A stretch of 64,000 bases of DNA from Halorussus gelatinilyticus. Its GTDB lineage: Archaea > Halobacteriota > Halobacteria > Halobacteriales > Haladaptataceae. A program made the translations under genes and the position numbers. A model generated the notes under the pieces. That model had not been told where the DNA came from and did no database searches. It was given only the letters and a program-made list of their open reading frames with translations. Numbering within the stretch: position 1 is the stretch's first letter; every line of letters starts with the position of its first letter. Positions 52,529-59,952 of this stretch are shown here, piece after piece. Location: NCBI RefSeq assembly GCF_023238445.1, contig NZ_CP096658.1:1364001-1428000 (forward strand). Reading direction: 5' to 3'.

Positions 52529-52633
52529 ACGTGACGTTCGTGGCCGCTAACGTATAATTCCTGACGTAGGGTTCCCTTTCGTAGGTGGCCCGAGCGTCGT
52601 CGAAGAAGTTGAATCCGGACGGCGGAAGCTCGG

Positions 52634-53368
52634 TTACCCACGATAGTATCGGTGATACCGCACGTAGTATCGCCGAGACTGCTGTTGAGGCTGTTTTTGG
52701 GTGCCCTGTTGCCCCTGCCTCCGGTCTTGCTGTTGTGGGGGTTGCTGGGGTTGCTCGCGGGGTTGCGGCCGTCTGCCCGGCTGTGATTCCCCCTGCTGTT
52801 GGGCTTGCTGGGGCTGTTGCTGACCGCCCTGTCGGGGGTGCTGGCTCTGTCGGCGAGGCTGTTGGTCGCTCTGTCGGCGAGGCTGTCGAGAACCCTGTTG
52901 GGGCTGCTGGTCGGTCCGTCGGGGCCGCTGTTGGAGGCCCTGTTGCGGGGATTGGCGTTGCCCACCCTGCTGACTCTCCCGGGGTTGCTGGCTCTGCTGG
53001 TGAGGCTGCTGTGATTGTTGCCGTCTGCCCTGCTGTGGCCCCATCTGCTGATGGGCTTGCTGGGGCTGTCGCTGGCTACCTCGTTGAGGCTGCTGTGGGG
53101 GCCTTTGCTGTCCACCCGTCTGCTGAGACTGGCTCTGGCTCGGTGGAGCTTCGTGCGGCGTGGAGTCCCGAGTGGAGGCGTCGGGCGTCTGCTGGATTTC
53201 CGAGGTGAATCTCCCCGTTTCGGGGTCTCGCCGCTGGTGGTGGGCCTTCTCCCGTTGCATCTGGGCGAACTCGGGGGACCGACGGCGGTCTCGCGGCTCC
53301 GGGTCCGTATCTCGACTGCGTCGTTCGGACTGCTCTCGATATTCGTCCTCTGGTGGTCGTTGACTCAT
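52634..53368 (-). CDS. Gln/Arg/Pro-rich low-complexity protein
   Basis: A 244-residue, strongly basic protein, unusual for a halophile. Residues 1-55 are charged with FAQMQREKAHHQRRDPETGRF; residues 70-230 consist mainly of QQ, PQQ, RQ and SQ repeats; the end is SRRYYVRYHRYYRG, rich in Tyr and Arg. No globular domain, signal peptide or membrane helix is seen. Such sequences tend to phase-separate or bind nucleic acid. It lies between the DUF1508/amphi-Trp gene and the NUDIX gene on the same strand, about 100-bp gaps each. The frame and GC3 pattern support a real gene. Confidence 0.7.
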   Translation of the reverse strand: MSQRPPEDEYREQSERRSRDTDPEPRDRRRSPEFAQMQREKAHHQRRDPETGRFTSEIQQTPDASTRDSTPHEAPPSQSQSQQTGGQQRPPQQPQRGSQRQPQQAHQQMGPQQGRRQQSQQPHQQSQQPRESQQGGQRQSPQQGLQQRPRRTDQQPQQGSRQPRRQSDQQPRRQSQHPRQGGQQQPQQAQQQGESQPGRRPQPREQPQQPPQQQDRRQGQQGTQKQPQQQSRRYYVRYHRYYRG

Positions 53369-53470
53369 AGTGTGGAACCCCCGCGGTCGGTTTTGGCCTC
53401 CGTGGCCCTCTTCGGCAGTAAAGACTCGGTATCGGCGTTCATCACTCTACTGGCCTTTTAGCGATGGCTG

Positions 53471-53998
53471 TCAGCGTTCGGAATCCTCGACGACCTCCGC
53501 TTCCGGCGCGTTTTGCACGACGCTCCGAAGTCCCTTCTGGGCGTTGTGTTTTCGCGTGTACCCCTCGCCGCTGGTAGCGATGACGTTCCCGTTGCGGTGG
53601 CGGAGCCGCCATCGCCACTCGTCGGCCCGGTCACGGAAGACTTCGAACCGGGCGAGCGTTTGGGACGCGTCGGCGGCTCCCACGGGTGCAGCCAGTTCGT
53701 ACTCTCCGGAGGGGTCCTCGATGGGTTCCCCGGATGAGCTCTCGGTCGGAGAGTCGGCGGACTCTTCGACTTCCGGGCGGGGCCACTCCAGTTCGAGTTC
53801 CAGACTCAGTTCGTCGTCCTCGGCTTCGAGTTCGATTTCGAGCGTGATGTCCTCGGGAACCTCGACGCTGACGGCATCGGCTCCGTCGCCTAAGCGGATC
53901 GACCCCGCGGTAATCCCGTCTATCACTCCGCTCAGCACTGTCGCTACGTCGTCACGGGTGGCCGTCATCTCGGTCTCGTATTCGTCGTCTCCGGACAT
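53471..53998 (-). CDS. Amphi-Trp domain plus DUF1508 (YegP-like) protein
   Basis: A 175-residue protein from ATG 53998. The N-terminal half is an amphi-Trp-type beta domain (TRDDVATVLSGVIDGITAGS, then VSVEVPEDITLEIELEAED). An acidic Ser/Pro-rich linker joins it to a C-terminal DUF1508/YegP-like motif, FEVFRDRADEWRWRLRHRNG followed by NVIATSGEGYTRKHNAQKGL. YegP-like domains bind DNA or act in stress in other organisms; in Haloarchaea (HVO_2922-type) this combination is common. It is the first gene of a possible three-gene set ending with the NUDIX gene. Confidence 0.8.
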   Translation of the reverse strand: MSGDDEYETEMTATRDDVATVLSGVIDGITAGSIRLGDGADAVSVEVPEDITLEIELEAEDDELSLELELEWPRPEVEESADSPTESSSGEPIEDPSGEYELAAPVGAADASQTLARFEVFRDRADEWRWRLRHRNGNVIATSGEGYTRKHNAQKGLRSVVQNAPEAEVVEDSER

Positions 53999-54145
53999 AC
54001 CGACGACTACGCCGACATCTGTGGTAAAGCGTCGCAAAAGTATCCCGGTTCCCAGCGGGGGAAATCAAGTCGAAGCGCGCTGAGACGTACGCGCCCGGAC
54101 CTCCATCAGAGATGAAGAGTCTGACAGCGTCTCCTTCACAGAAAT

Positions 54146-55138
54146 TTACGCCAGCGGCGTCCGCTCGACGACCTGCCCGTCCACGGTCGGGTACTGCTCG
54201 ACGATTTCGCCCTCCTCCACGTCGCCCTCCTCTATCATCTCCTCCAGCAACCACCACGCCAGTTCGATGTGGTCGGACTTGACGGTGTAGAACTCCTCGG
54301 GCACGCCCAACTCTTCGAGGCGGCGCTCGGGTTCCCACGTCTTGCCGTAGACCAGCGTCCCGTCGTCGGTCACGTCGTCGAACTCCCGGCGGATGTTCCG
54401 GGCCATGCGCTTCATCCGGTTGCGGTGCTGGGCGGCGTCCTTGAAGACCGAGGTACAGAAGTAGACGCGCTCGTGGTCGCCCATCGCGTCCAGAATCTCC
54501 TTCGACCCCTCGACGGCGCTCATGTGGCCGTCCTGCAGTTCGTAGCCCTCCTCCTGCATCCGGCGGAAGTTCCCGTCCGACATCTCGAACTCGTTGACGT
54601 TACAGAACTCGGCCGCGCCCTCGTCCAAGAAGTCGAGGAACTCCTCCTCGGCGCGAATGCCGGGAATCTCGAACGCGGGCGTCAGGCCCTCCTCGCGGGC
54701 GATGTATAGAATCTCTTCCCACTCGGTGCCGTGCATCTCGCCCCACAGTTCGAGCGGCGGGTGGAACCGAATCTCGTCGAGTCCGGCCTCCGAGAGGCGG
54801 CGCATGTTCTCGCGGCCGCCCGTGATGCCGGTGTAGAGGTGCGTGTGGTGGTCCTCGCCGAACTCGTCTTTGAGCAGGCGGAGGTACCGACAGGTCTTCT
54901 CCATCGCCTCCTGGGGTTCGCCGCCGGTGATGGAGGTGCCGAGCGCGTCCATGCGCTTGGCCTCCGCGAGTACGTCCTCGTCGGACTCGACTTTCCGCTC
55001 GTTGGCGTACACGTCGGTCACGTTCTTGCGGTTTTCGCCGAGGGGGCAGTAGAAGCAGTCCCGCTGGTCGCAGTAGCCGTAGACGAAGAGGACCATCTTG
55101 CCGCCTTTGGCGCACTGTTCGCAACCCTTCGATATCAT
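54146..55138 (-). CDS. Radical SAM protein (COG2108-like) with atypical cluster spacing
   Basis: A 330-residue radical SAM enzyme of an archaeal family without known product. The cluster motif is CDQRDCFYC (Cys23, Cys28, Cys31), spacing CX4CX2C rather than the usual CX3CX2C, and an additional CEQC (Cys6, Cys9) lies at the N-terminus. ITGGEPQEA is the SAM-binding GGEP motif. Other segments, such as HTHLYTGITGG and AAEFCNVNEFEMSD, are conserved in COG2108 as I recall. A Cys-rich micropeptide unit lies 137 bp upstream. The substrate is unknown. Confidence 0.85.
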   Translation of the reverse strand: MISKGCEQCAKGGKMVLFVYGYCDQRDCFYCPLGENRKNVTDVYANERKVESDEDVLAEAKRMDALGTSITGGEPQEAMEKTCRYLRLLKDEFGEDHHTHLYTGITGGRENMRRLSEAGLDEIRFHPPLELWGEMHGTEWEEILYIAREEGLTPAFEIPGIRAEEEFLDFLDEGAAEFCNVNEFEMSDGNFRRMQEEGYELQDGHMSAVEGSKEILDAMGDHERVYFCTSVFKDAAQHRNRMKRMARNIRREFDDVTDDGTLVYGKTWEPERRLEELGVPEEFYTVKSDHIELAWWLLEEMIEEGDVEEGEIVEQYPTVDGQVVERTPLA

Positions 55139-55250
55139 TCGTTAGTAGTGGTTTATTCGTCCGACGCTGAAAAAGCGTGCGAATCGGGGAGCGGAGCGAT
55201 GCGGTGGTGCTACGCCGCGCTACCGCGAGGGAGACGGCGACGCCGCCCGA

Positions 55251-55270
55251 CAAAAAATCACGATGTCGTG
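55251..55270 (-). terminator. Hairpin plus T6 terminator of the Cys-rich micropeptide
   Basis: On the minus strand, a palindromic CACGACATCGTG five bases past the micropeptide stop is followed at once by ATTTTTTG. Stem plus T6 makes a convincing termination signal, so this mini-gene has its own end before the radical SAM gene. Confidence 0.65.
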
Positions 55271-55274
55271 CCGT

Positions 55275-55343
55275 CTACGCCCAGCAGTCGTCCGGCGTAC
55301 ACGGTTCGGGACAGCAGGTGTTGAACAGGTCGGTCAGTAGCAT
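55275..55343 (-). CDS. 22-residue cysteine-rich micropeptide
   Basis: A 22-codon ORF from ATG 55343 to TAG 55275 encoding MLLTDLFNTCCPEPCTPDDC plus Trp-Ala. Four cysteines in 11 residues (CC-x3-C-x4-C) could bind zinc or an iron-sulfur cluster or be modified. A perfect GGAGGTGA lies six nt upstream, a TATA about 48 nt upstream, and a hairpin-T6 terminator directly downstream, so it is a complete transcription unit of about 120 nt. The radical SAM gene lies beyond the terminator. No known family is recognised. Confidence 0.65.
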   Translation of the reverse strand: MLLTDLFNTCCPEPCTPDDCWA

Positions 55344-55349
55344 CGTTTG

Positions 55350-55394
55350 TCACCTCCAGACGGAAATAACGATGTAATAATGTAAAGATTTAAG
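55350..55394 (-). promoter_or_regulatory. Promoter and Shine-Dalgarno of the Cys-rich micropeptide
   Basis: On the minus strand, an AT-rich stretch with cttaaatc (55387-55394) precedes the SD GGAGGTGA (55350-55357) and ATG 55343. The predicted leader is about 20 nt. Confidence 0.5.
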
Positions 55395-55463
55395 TAATAA
55401 ATGGTCGCCGGCACTGTCGAAATCCCCGAAAGAAGTTAAACCCCGGACGCATACCCCCGAGTA

Positions 55464-56570
55464 ATGCTGTTGGTCCTCTGCGTGGACCTCGACGACGACC
55501 TCGGCCGCAAGACCGACTTCGATACCCCCGTCATCGGCCGCGACAACGTCGAAGCCGCCGCGGTCTCGTTAGCGACCGCTGACCCAGAGGACAGCGACGT
55601 GAACGTCATGTTCGAGGGCGTCCACCTCGCGGACCGCATCGAGGACGAGACCGTCGAAGTCGCGGTCGTCACGGGGACAGAGACCGGCGACGTCGCCGCG
55701 AACCGGGCGGTCGGCGACGAGGTGGACGAGGTGCTGGCCAGCCTCTCGACCCGCGAGGAGGTCCAAGCGGTCATCGTCACCGACGGCGCGCAGGACGAGA
55801 GCGTGATTCCGGTCATCCGCTCGCGGGTGCCCATCGACGGCGTGCGCCGGGTCGTCGTCCGGCAGGCACAGGACCTCGAATCGATGTACTACACCATCAA
55901 GCAGGTGCTGGACGACCCCGAGACGCGCGGGACCATCCTCGTCCCGCTGGGCATCCTGCTTCTCATCTACCCCCTCGCCATCATCTCGGACTCGCTCGGG
56001 CTTCCCGGCGCGGCGGTCTTCGGCGTCACCTCGGGCCTGCTGGGGCTCTACGTCCTCGGCCGGGGACTCGGCGTCGAGCGCCTCCTCGACCGCGCGGCCG
56101 AGAAGGCCAGAAATAGCCTCTACGCGGGCAGAGTGACGCTAATCACCTACGTCGTCGCGGCCGCCCTGCTGGTCGTCGGCGGGGTCCGCGGCGTCGAGAC
56201 TCTGGAGTCCGTCGAGGCGGCGACCGGCGACGCGATGGGACCGCTCGAAGTACTGGCGGCGCTGGTCCACGGCGCGGTGACGTGGTTCACCGCGGCGGGC
56301 GTCACCACCAGCCTCGGTCAGATCACCGACGAGTATCTGGCCGACCGCTTCCAGTGGCGCTACCTCAACGCGCCGTTCTACGTCCTCTCCATCGCGCTCG
56401 TGTTGCACGCCATCAGCGCGTACTTCCTCCATCGAGTGCCGCTCGAACTCCCGCGGCTCACCTACCTCGCGGTCATGCTCACGGTCGGGACCCTGCTCGG
56501 TCTCACGAGCACGCTGGCGTTCGCCATCGCGGAGTCGCGGCGGTCCCGCCGGGCCGAGCAGGTCGGTTAG
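55464..56570 (+). CDS. DUF373 family membrane protein
   Basis: A 368-residue archaeal protein. The cytoplasmic N-terminal domain (about residues 1-150) begins MLLVLCVDLDDDLGRK, the DUF373 hallmark, and contains AVGDEVDEVLA and VIVTDGAQDESVIPVI; six membrane helices follow from about residue 155. The family is conserved across Euryarchaeota with no known function. ATG 55464 fits the domain start. Its last bases overlap the stop of the convergent gene at 56567 by four nt. Confidence 0.9.
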   Translation: MLLVLCVDLDDDLGRKTDFDTPVIGRDNVEAAAVSLATADPEDSDVNVMFEGVHLADRIEDETVEVAVVTGTETGDVAANRAVGDEVDEVLASLSTREEVQAVIVTDGAQDESVIPVIRSRVPIDGVRRVVVRQAQDLESMYYTIKQVLDDPETRGTILVPLGILLLIYPLAIISDSLGLPGAAVFGVTSGLLGLYVLGRGLGVERLLDRAAEKARNSLYAGRVTLITYVVAAALLVVGGVRGVETLESVEAATGDAMGPLEVLAALVHGAVTWFTAAGVTTSLGQITDEYLADRFQWRYLNAPFYVLSIALVLHAISAYFLHRVPLELPRLTYLAVMLTVGTLLGLTSTLAFAIAESRRSRRAEQVG

Positions 56571-57094
56571 CCGTCCGTGGTCGTTCCTTCGCTCGCCTCA
56601 GTCGTCGTCTGTCTCCCCGCTTCCGTCGTCGTCTGTTCACCGGCTTCAGTCGTCGTTCGACCCGTCGTCTCCGATTCGGAGACCGGTCCGAACGTGACCT
56701 GCCATACCGGCGTCCCGCGCTGATTGACGGGCCGGAGGCTCTGGCTGAGTTCGTACACCGCCCCTTTCTGCACCTCGGCGTCGTTCGCCGGGAAGAACAG
56801 CACGCGCTCGCCGGTGTTCAGATATTTGATGACCCGCGAGTTGTACTCGCCGAACGTCCGCGCCCCTTGCGGGACGACCGGCGTGTAGTTCAGCACGTCG
56901 GAGGTCACCTCGAACCGGGCGCCGGGGTGGAAGCTCCCCGCGAATATCAGCGCCTCGTACCGTTTAGTGTCGACCTCGTCCTCGTCCTGGGCCAGCGCCA
57001 CGTTCGTACCGGTTCCGATGGCCAGTCCGCCCGCGAGCGCTCCCGTCAGGAACGTCCGGCGGGAGGACTCGCCGCCGTCGAATTTCCCTGTCAT
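56567..57094 (-). CDS. Tat-exported hypothetical protein with Thr-rich repeat tail
   Basis: A 175-residue secreted protein. ATG 57094 gives MTGKFDGGESSRRTFLTGAL, a Tat signal with twin Arg and an Ala-rich core ending near GTNVALAQ. The central domain (about residues 45-135) has FGEYNSRVIKYLNTGERVLFFP and is likely beta-rich. The C-terminal 45 residues repeat TTTEAGxQ several times, a Thr-rich, glycosylation-prone stalk. A 10-bp helical repeat array lies upstream. The function is unknown. Confidence 0.78.
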   Translation of the reverse strand: MTGKFDGGESSRRTFLTGALAGGLAIGTGTNVALAQDEDEVDTKRYEALIFAGSFHPGARFEVTSDVLNYTPVVPQGARTFGEYNSRVIKYLNTGERVLFFPANDAEVQKGAVYELSQSLRPVNQRGTPVWQVTFGPVSESETTGRTTTEAGEQTTTEAGRQTTTEASEGTTTDG

Positions 57095-57160
57095 GGGTTC
57101 ACAACCCATAGGTGGAAGGCCGCGAACGTCCTTAAGCGACCGACGTCGTTCGATGGGTTC

Positions 57161-57199
57161 CGCGACGTAACGCGACGTAACGCGACGTAAATCGGCGTA
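57161..57199. repeat. 10-bp tandem repeat array upstream of the Tat-exported protein gene
   Basis: cgcgacgtaa occurs three times without gaps at 57161-57190, followed by a diverged copy (atcggcgtaa, 57191-57200). The period equals one helical turn, so all copies face the same side of DNA. It lies about 25-60 bp upstream of the TATA-like cttaagc (57131-57137) of the downstream minus-strand gene. Confidence 0.8.
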
Positions 57200-57227
57200 A
57201 TTCGGCGATGTGAGGAGAAACGACCCG

Positions 57228-58070
57228 CTAGTGCTCCCGGGTCACGACGAACTCTGCGAGGTCGCGGAGGTAGTCGGTCGCCGCGAGGTCGGGCGTGGCG
57301 GCCCGGTCGAGTGCCGCCAGCGCCTCGTCGGACTTCCGGTGGGCGAGGCCGGCGGCCTCGTCGGCGTCGAGGTCGGTCACCCGGACGATGGAGGGTCGGC
57401 CCATCTCGGCGTCGTGGCCGGTCGGCTTGCCCAGGTCGCCCTCGTCGGCGGTCGCGTCCAACACGTCGTCCCGAATCTGGAAGGCGACGCCGACCTTCTC
57501 GGCGTACTCGCCGAACGCCTCGACGGTGGTGGGGTCGGCGTCGGCGGCTATCGCGCCCAATTCCGCGGCGGCCCGGAACAACGCCCCGGTCTTCCGGCGG
57601 GCCAACTCCATGTACTCCTCGCGGTTGGTCGGCCGGGCGACGAGTTCGGTCGCCTCGCCCTCGCCGAGTTCGACCATCGCGTCGGCGACCGCCTCCATCG
57701 CTCGCGGGTCCGGCGAGAACAGCTCGAAGGCCTCGCCGATGAGACCGTCGCTGGCGACGATGGCCGGCGAGTAGCCGTACTCGGCCCACGCGCTCGCGCT
57801 CCCGCGGCGCGTGTCCGATCGGTCGATGATGTCGTCTACCACCAGCGAGGCGTCGTGGACGAGTTCGACGCCCACCGCGAAATCGACGGCCGCCTCCGCC
57901 TCGCCGCCGGCCGATTCGCAGGACAGAACGGTGACGGTCGGCCTGACGCGCTTGCCCCCCGACAGCGCGACGTGCCGAACCTCGTCGGCGAGTTCCGTCG
58001 GTTCGACGCGGTCGAGGACGCATTCGAGACGTTCCTCGACCATCGCCCTCCGGGACTCCGGATAATCCAT
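57228..58070 (-). CDS. Polyprenyl diphosphate synthase (geranylgeranyl/farnesyl type)
   Basis: A 280-residue trans-prenyltransferase. The first Asp-rich motif VVDDIIDRSDTRRG and the second FQIRDDVLD are present, with GGKRVRPTVTVLS at the allylic-substrate site. The enzyme elongates isoprenoid diphosphates with IPP, feeding archaeal lipids or quinones. The chain length is set by residues before the first motif that I cannot score by eye. The gene is slightly shorter than typical (about 300-350 residues) and may be a paralogue. Confidence 0.87.
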   Translation of the reverse strand: MDYPESRRAMVEERLECVLDRVEPTELADEVRHVALSGGKRVRPTVTVLSCESAGGEAEAAVDFAVGVELVHDASLVVDDIIDRSDTRRGSASAWAEYGYSPAIVASDGLIGEAFELFSPDPRAMEAVADAMVELGEGEATELVARPTNREEYMELARRKTGALFRAAAELGAIAADADPTTVEAFGEYAEKVGVAFQIRDDVLDATADEGDLGKPTGHDAEMGRPSIVRVTDLDADEAAGLAHRKSDEALAALDRAATPDLAATDYLRDLAEFVVTREH

Positions 58071-58214
58071 TGGCCGGGACTCAGAACCGATAAAACAAGT
58101 ACGTGACGATACGTGGCGTCTCCGCGTCGTCGGGTCTCGACGAGTAGCCGTAGCTTAAACCGCGGGTTAAGGTAACGTGACAGCTTTTTCGTGTCCCTCC
58201 GTCTATCGACGCGT

Positions 58215-59231
58215 ATGTCCCCGAGCGAACTGACGAGCGACGTACCGCTGTCCGCGGTCCTCCTCGCCTTCCTCACGGTAACGTCCGGCGTCGCAGTGAC
58301 GCTGGCGGTCCCGAAAGCGGCGGGTGGGACGACCGACGGAGCGGACGCGACCATCTTCACCGACGGCGAAACGTTGACCCTCGACCAAGCGCCGGACCAG
58401 ACGATTCGCGGGAAGACGACGCTGGACCCCGGAACGACCCTGAGTATCAACCTCAAAGGAGAGACGTTCCTGAAGACGAACAGGGCCACGGTCACCGCCA
58501 ATCGGACGTTCAACGCGAGTTTCGACATGAGCGATGTAGACCGAGGGACGTTCGAGGTGCGGGTCTACCGAAACGAGACCGTGCTGGCCGAAGCGGAGGG
58601 ACGAGTGGTCTGCTCGACCGACTGCACGACGCCGACGACCTCGACCGACGAGAGCACCCAGTCGGTCGATAGTCCCGCCGTTCAAGCGGTCACGGAAGTC
58701 ACGCAGAACCGAACCGCGTCCATCAAAGTGCTGTTCGGGCAGGCCGAAACCGTCTCGGTCTCCATCGGCGGACCGAACGTCAACTACGTCGTCAACGGAA
58801 CCGTCCGGGACCGCGACGGCGACGGGAGTGCGACCATCCTCTTCCACACCGACCACGCGGGAACCGACGCGCCCACGCTCGGCGTCGTGGACAACGGAAC
58901 GACCCGCGTCGTCGAGGCGAGTTCCGAGACCTCGCTCGACGCGCCGCTCGCGCCCGCCTCCTACAACGTGCGGCTGTACGCCGGGCCGACGACGGACGGC
59001 GAACTGGAAGCCAAAGGAAGAGTCGTCGTCTACACGGATACCAGCGGAGCGCCCAACGAGGCGTCGGCGACCGCGACGACGGTCGGAACCGTCGCCGGCG
59101 GAACCGACGCGACCGGTTCGACGCCCGACGGCTCCGGCGACCGACTGCTCGGGAGCGTCGGCCTGATAGCGACCGGCGGTCTCCTCGCGGTACTCGGCAT
59201 CGGCGTCGTCCTCGGTCTCTTCCGCAACTGA
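58215..59231 (+). CDS. Secreted surface protein (BGTF/Ig-like) with C-terminal anchor
   Basis: A 338-residue protein from ATG 58215. N-terminal signal helix (about residues 15-38), a beta-rich region typical of haloarchaeal surface (BGTF-like) domains with TVTANRTFNASFDMSDVDRG, a Thr/Ser linker with a Cys pair (VCSTDCTTP), a second beta domain (about 150-290) with many NxS/T sites, a Thr/Gly-rich stretch, and a C-terminal membrane helix (about 312-335) with short basic end. This suits an S-layer-associated surface glycoprotein. An upstream GTG start at 58191 is possible. Confidence 0.75.
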   Translation: MSPSELTSDVPLSAVLLAFLTVTSGVAVTLAVPKAAGGTTDGADATIFTDGETLTLDQAPDQTIRGKTTLDPGTTLSINLKGETFLKTNRATVTANRTFNASFDMSDVDRGTFEVRVYRNETVLAEAEGRVVCSTDCTTPTTSTDESTQSVDSPAVQAVTEVTQNRTASIKVLFGQAETVSVSIGGPNVNYVVNGTVRDRDGDGSATILFHTDHAGTDAPTLGVVDNGTTRVVEASSETSLDAPLAPASYNVRLYAGPTTDGELEAKGRVVVYTDTSGAPNEASATATTVGTVAGGTDATGSTPDGSGDRLLGSVGLIATGGLLAVLGIGVVLGLFRN

Positions 59232-59272
59232 ACCCCCGCGACGCTCGTTTCGCGCCTCTCCTCCCTTCGCGC

Positions 59273-59887
59273 CTATCGGTCCATCACGAGCGCCCCGACG
59301 GCGATGACGAGGAGACACCCGACGAAGAAGACGACCCCCGGTTCCGCGAGGTCGAACACGAACCACGCGATGGTCTCGCGTGCCGTCGTCGGGTCGGCCG
59401 TCGGACTGGCCGGGCCGACCACGGTCCCCCGTCCGATTGCCGGACTCGCGAGTTGCTCGACGCCTCGTTGGACGAGCAGGCTGGCGGCCGCCAACACCCC
59501 GACGCCGCCGACCACCTCCGCCAGCGAGTTCTGGACCTGCGGGCGGATGTCGCGGTCACCGACCAGAACCAGCGGGTCGGTCGCGGGCGCGTACACCGCC
59601 ATCTCGTTGCCTTTCTCGGAGTATCGCGTATCGACCTGTGCGATGAGTCCGGCCTCCTCCAAGGTCGAGAGGTGGTAGTGGAGGTTCTGGACGGACGTAT
59701 CGACGCGCTCGGCGAGTTCGGAGGGCGTTCCGGGCGACTCGAATAGCGTCCGGTACACCTCGCGGCGGGTGTCGGGACCGAGCGCGTCGAGTACGTCGTC
59801 GGTCTCCTCGCCCTCGACGTCGAGGACCCGCAACTGCTCGTCGCCGCTCGCGGTCCGGTCTTGCAGTCGTTCGATGAGTCCCGACAT
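59273..59887 (-). CDS. Membrane-bound ArsR-type winged-helix protein
   Basis: A 204-residue protein. Residues 25-95 form a winged helix (LDALGPDTRREVYRTLFESP, TPSELAERVDTSVQNLHYHLSTLEEAGLI), the wing ending VDTRYSEKGNEMAVYAP. Two C-terminal membrane helices (about 125-145 and 175-198) tether it to the membrane. Haloarchaea have many such HTH-membrane proteins, probably one-component sensors. It is convergent with the surface protein gene, and its neighbour downstream on the strand is none; a subtilase gene lies upstream of it on the same strand. Confidence 0.83.
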   Translation of the reverse strand: MSGLIERLQDRTASGDEQLRVLDVEGEETDDVLDALGPDTRREVYRTLFESPGTPSELAERVDTSVQNLHYHLSTLEEAGLIAQVDTRYSEKGNEMAVYAPATDPLVLVGDRDIRPQVQNSLAEVVGGVGVLAAASLLVQRGVEQLASPAIGRGTVVGPASPTADPTTARETIAWFVFDLAEPGVVFFVGCLLVIAVGALVMDR

Positions 59888-59952
59888 GGCGTCTCGTTGT
59901 CGAATCCTCCGTAAAGCGACTACTAAATCCTGTCCATAGCTTAAAGCCGGCT

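Noticed and set aside
52640-53150. Possible repeat array or CRISPR-like region
   Set aside because: The repeats are CAG/CTG-type codons of the Gln-rich protein with no fixed spacer or unit length.
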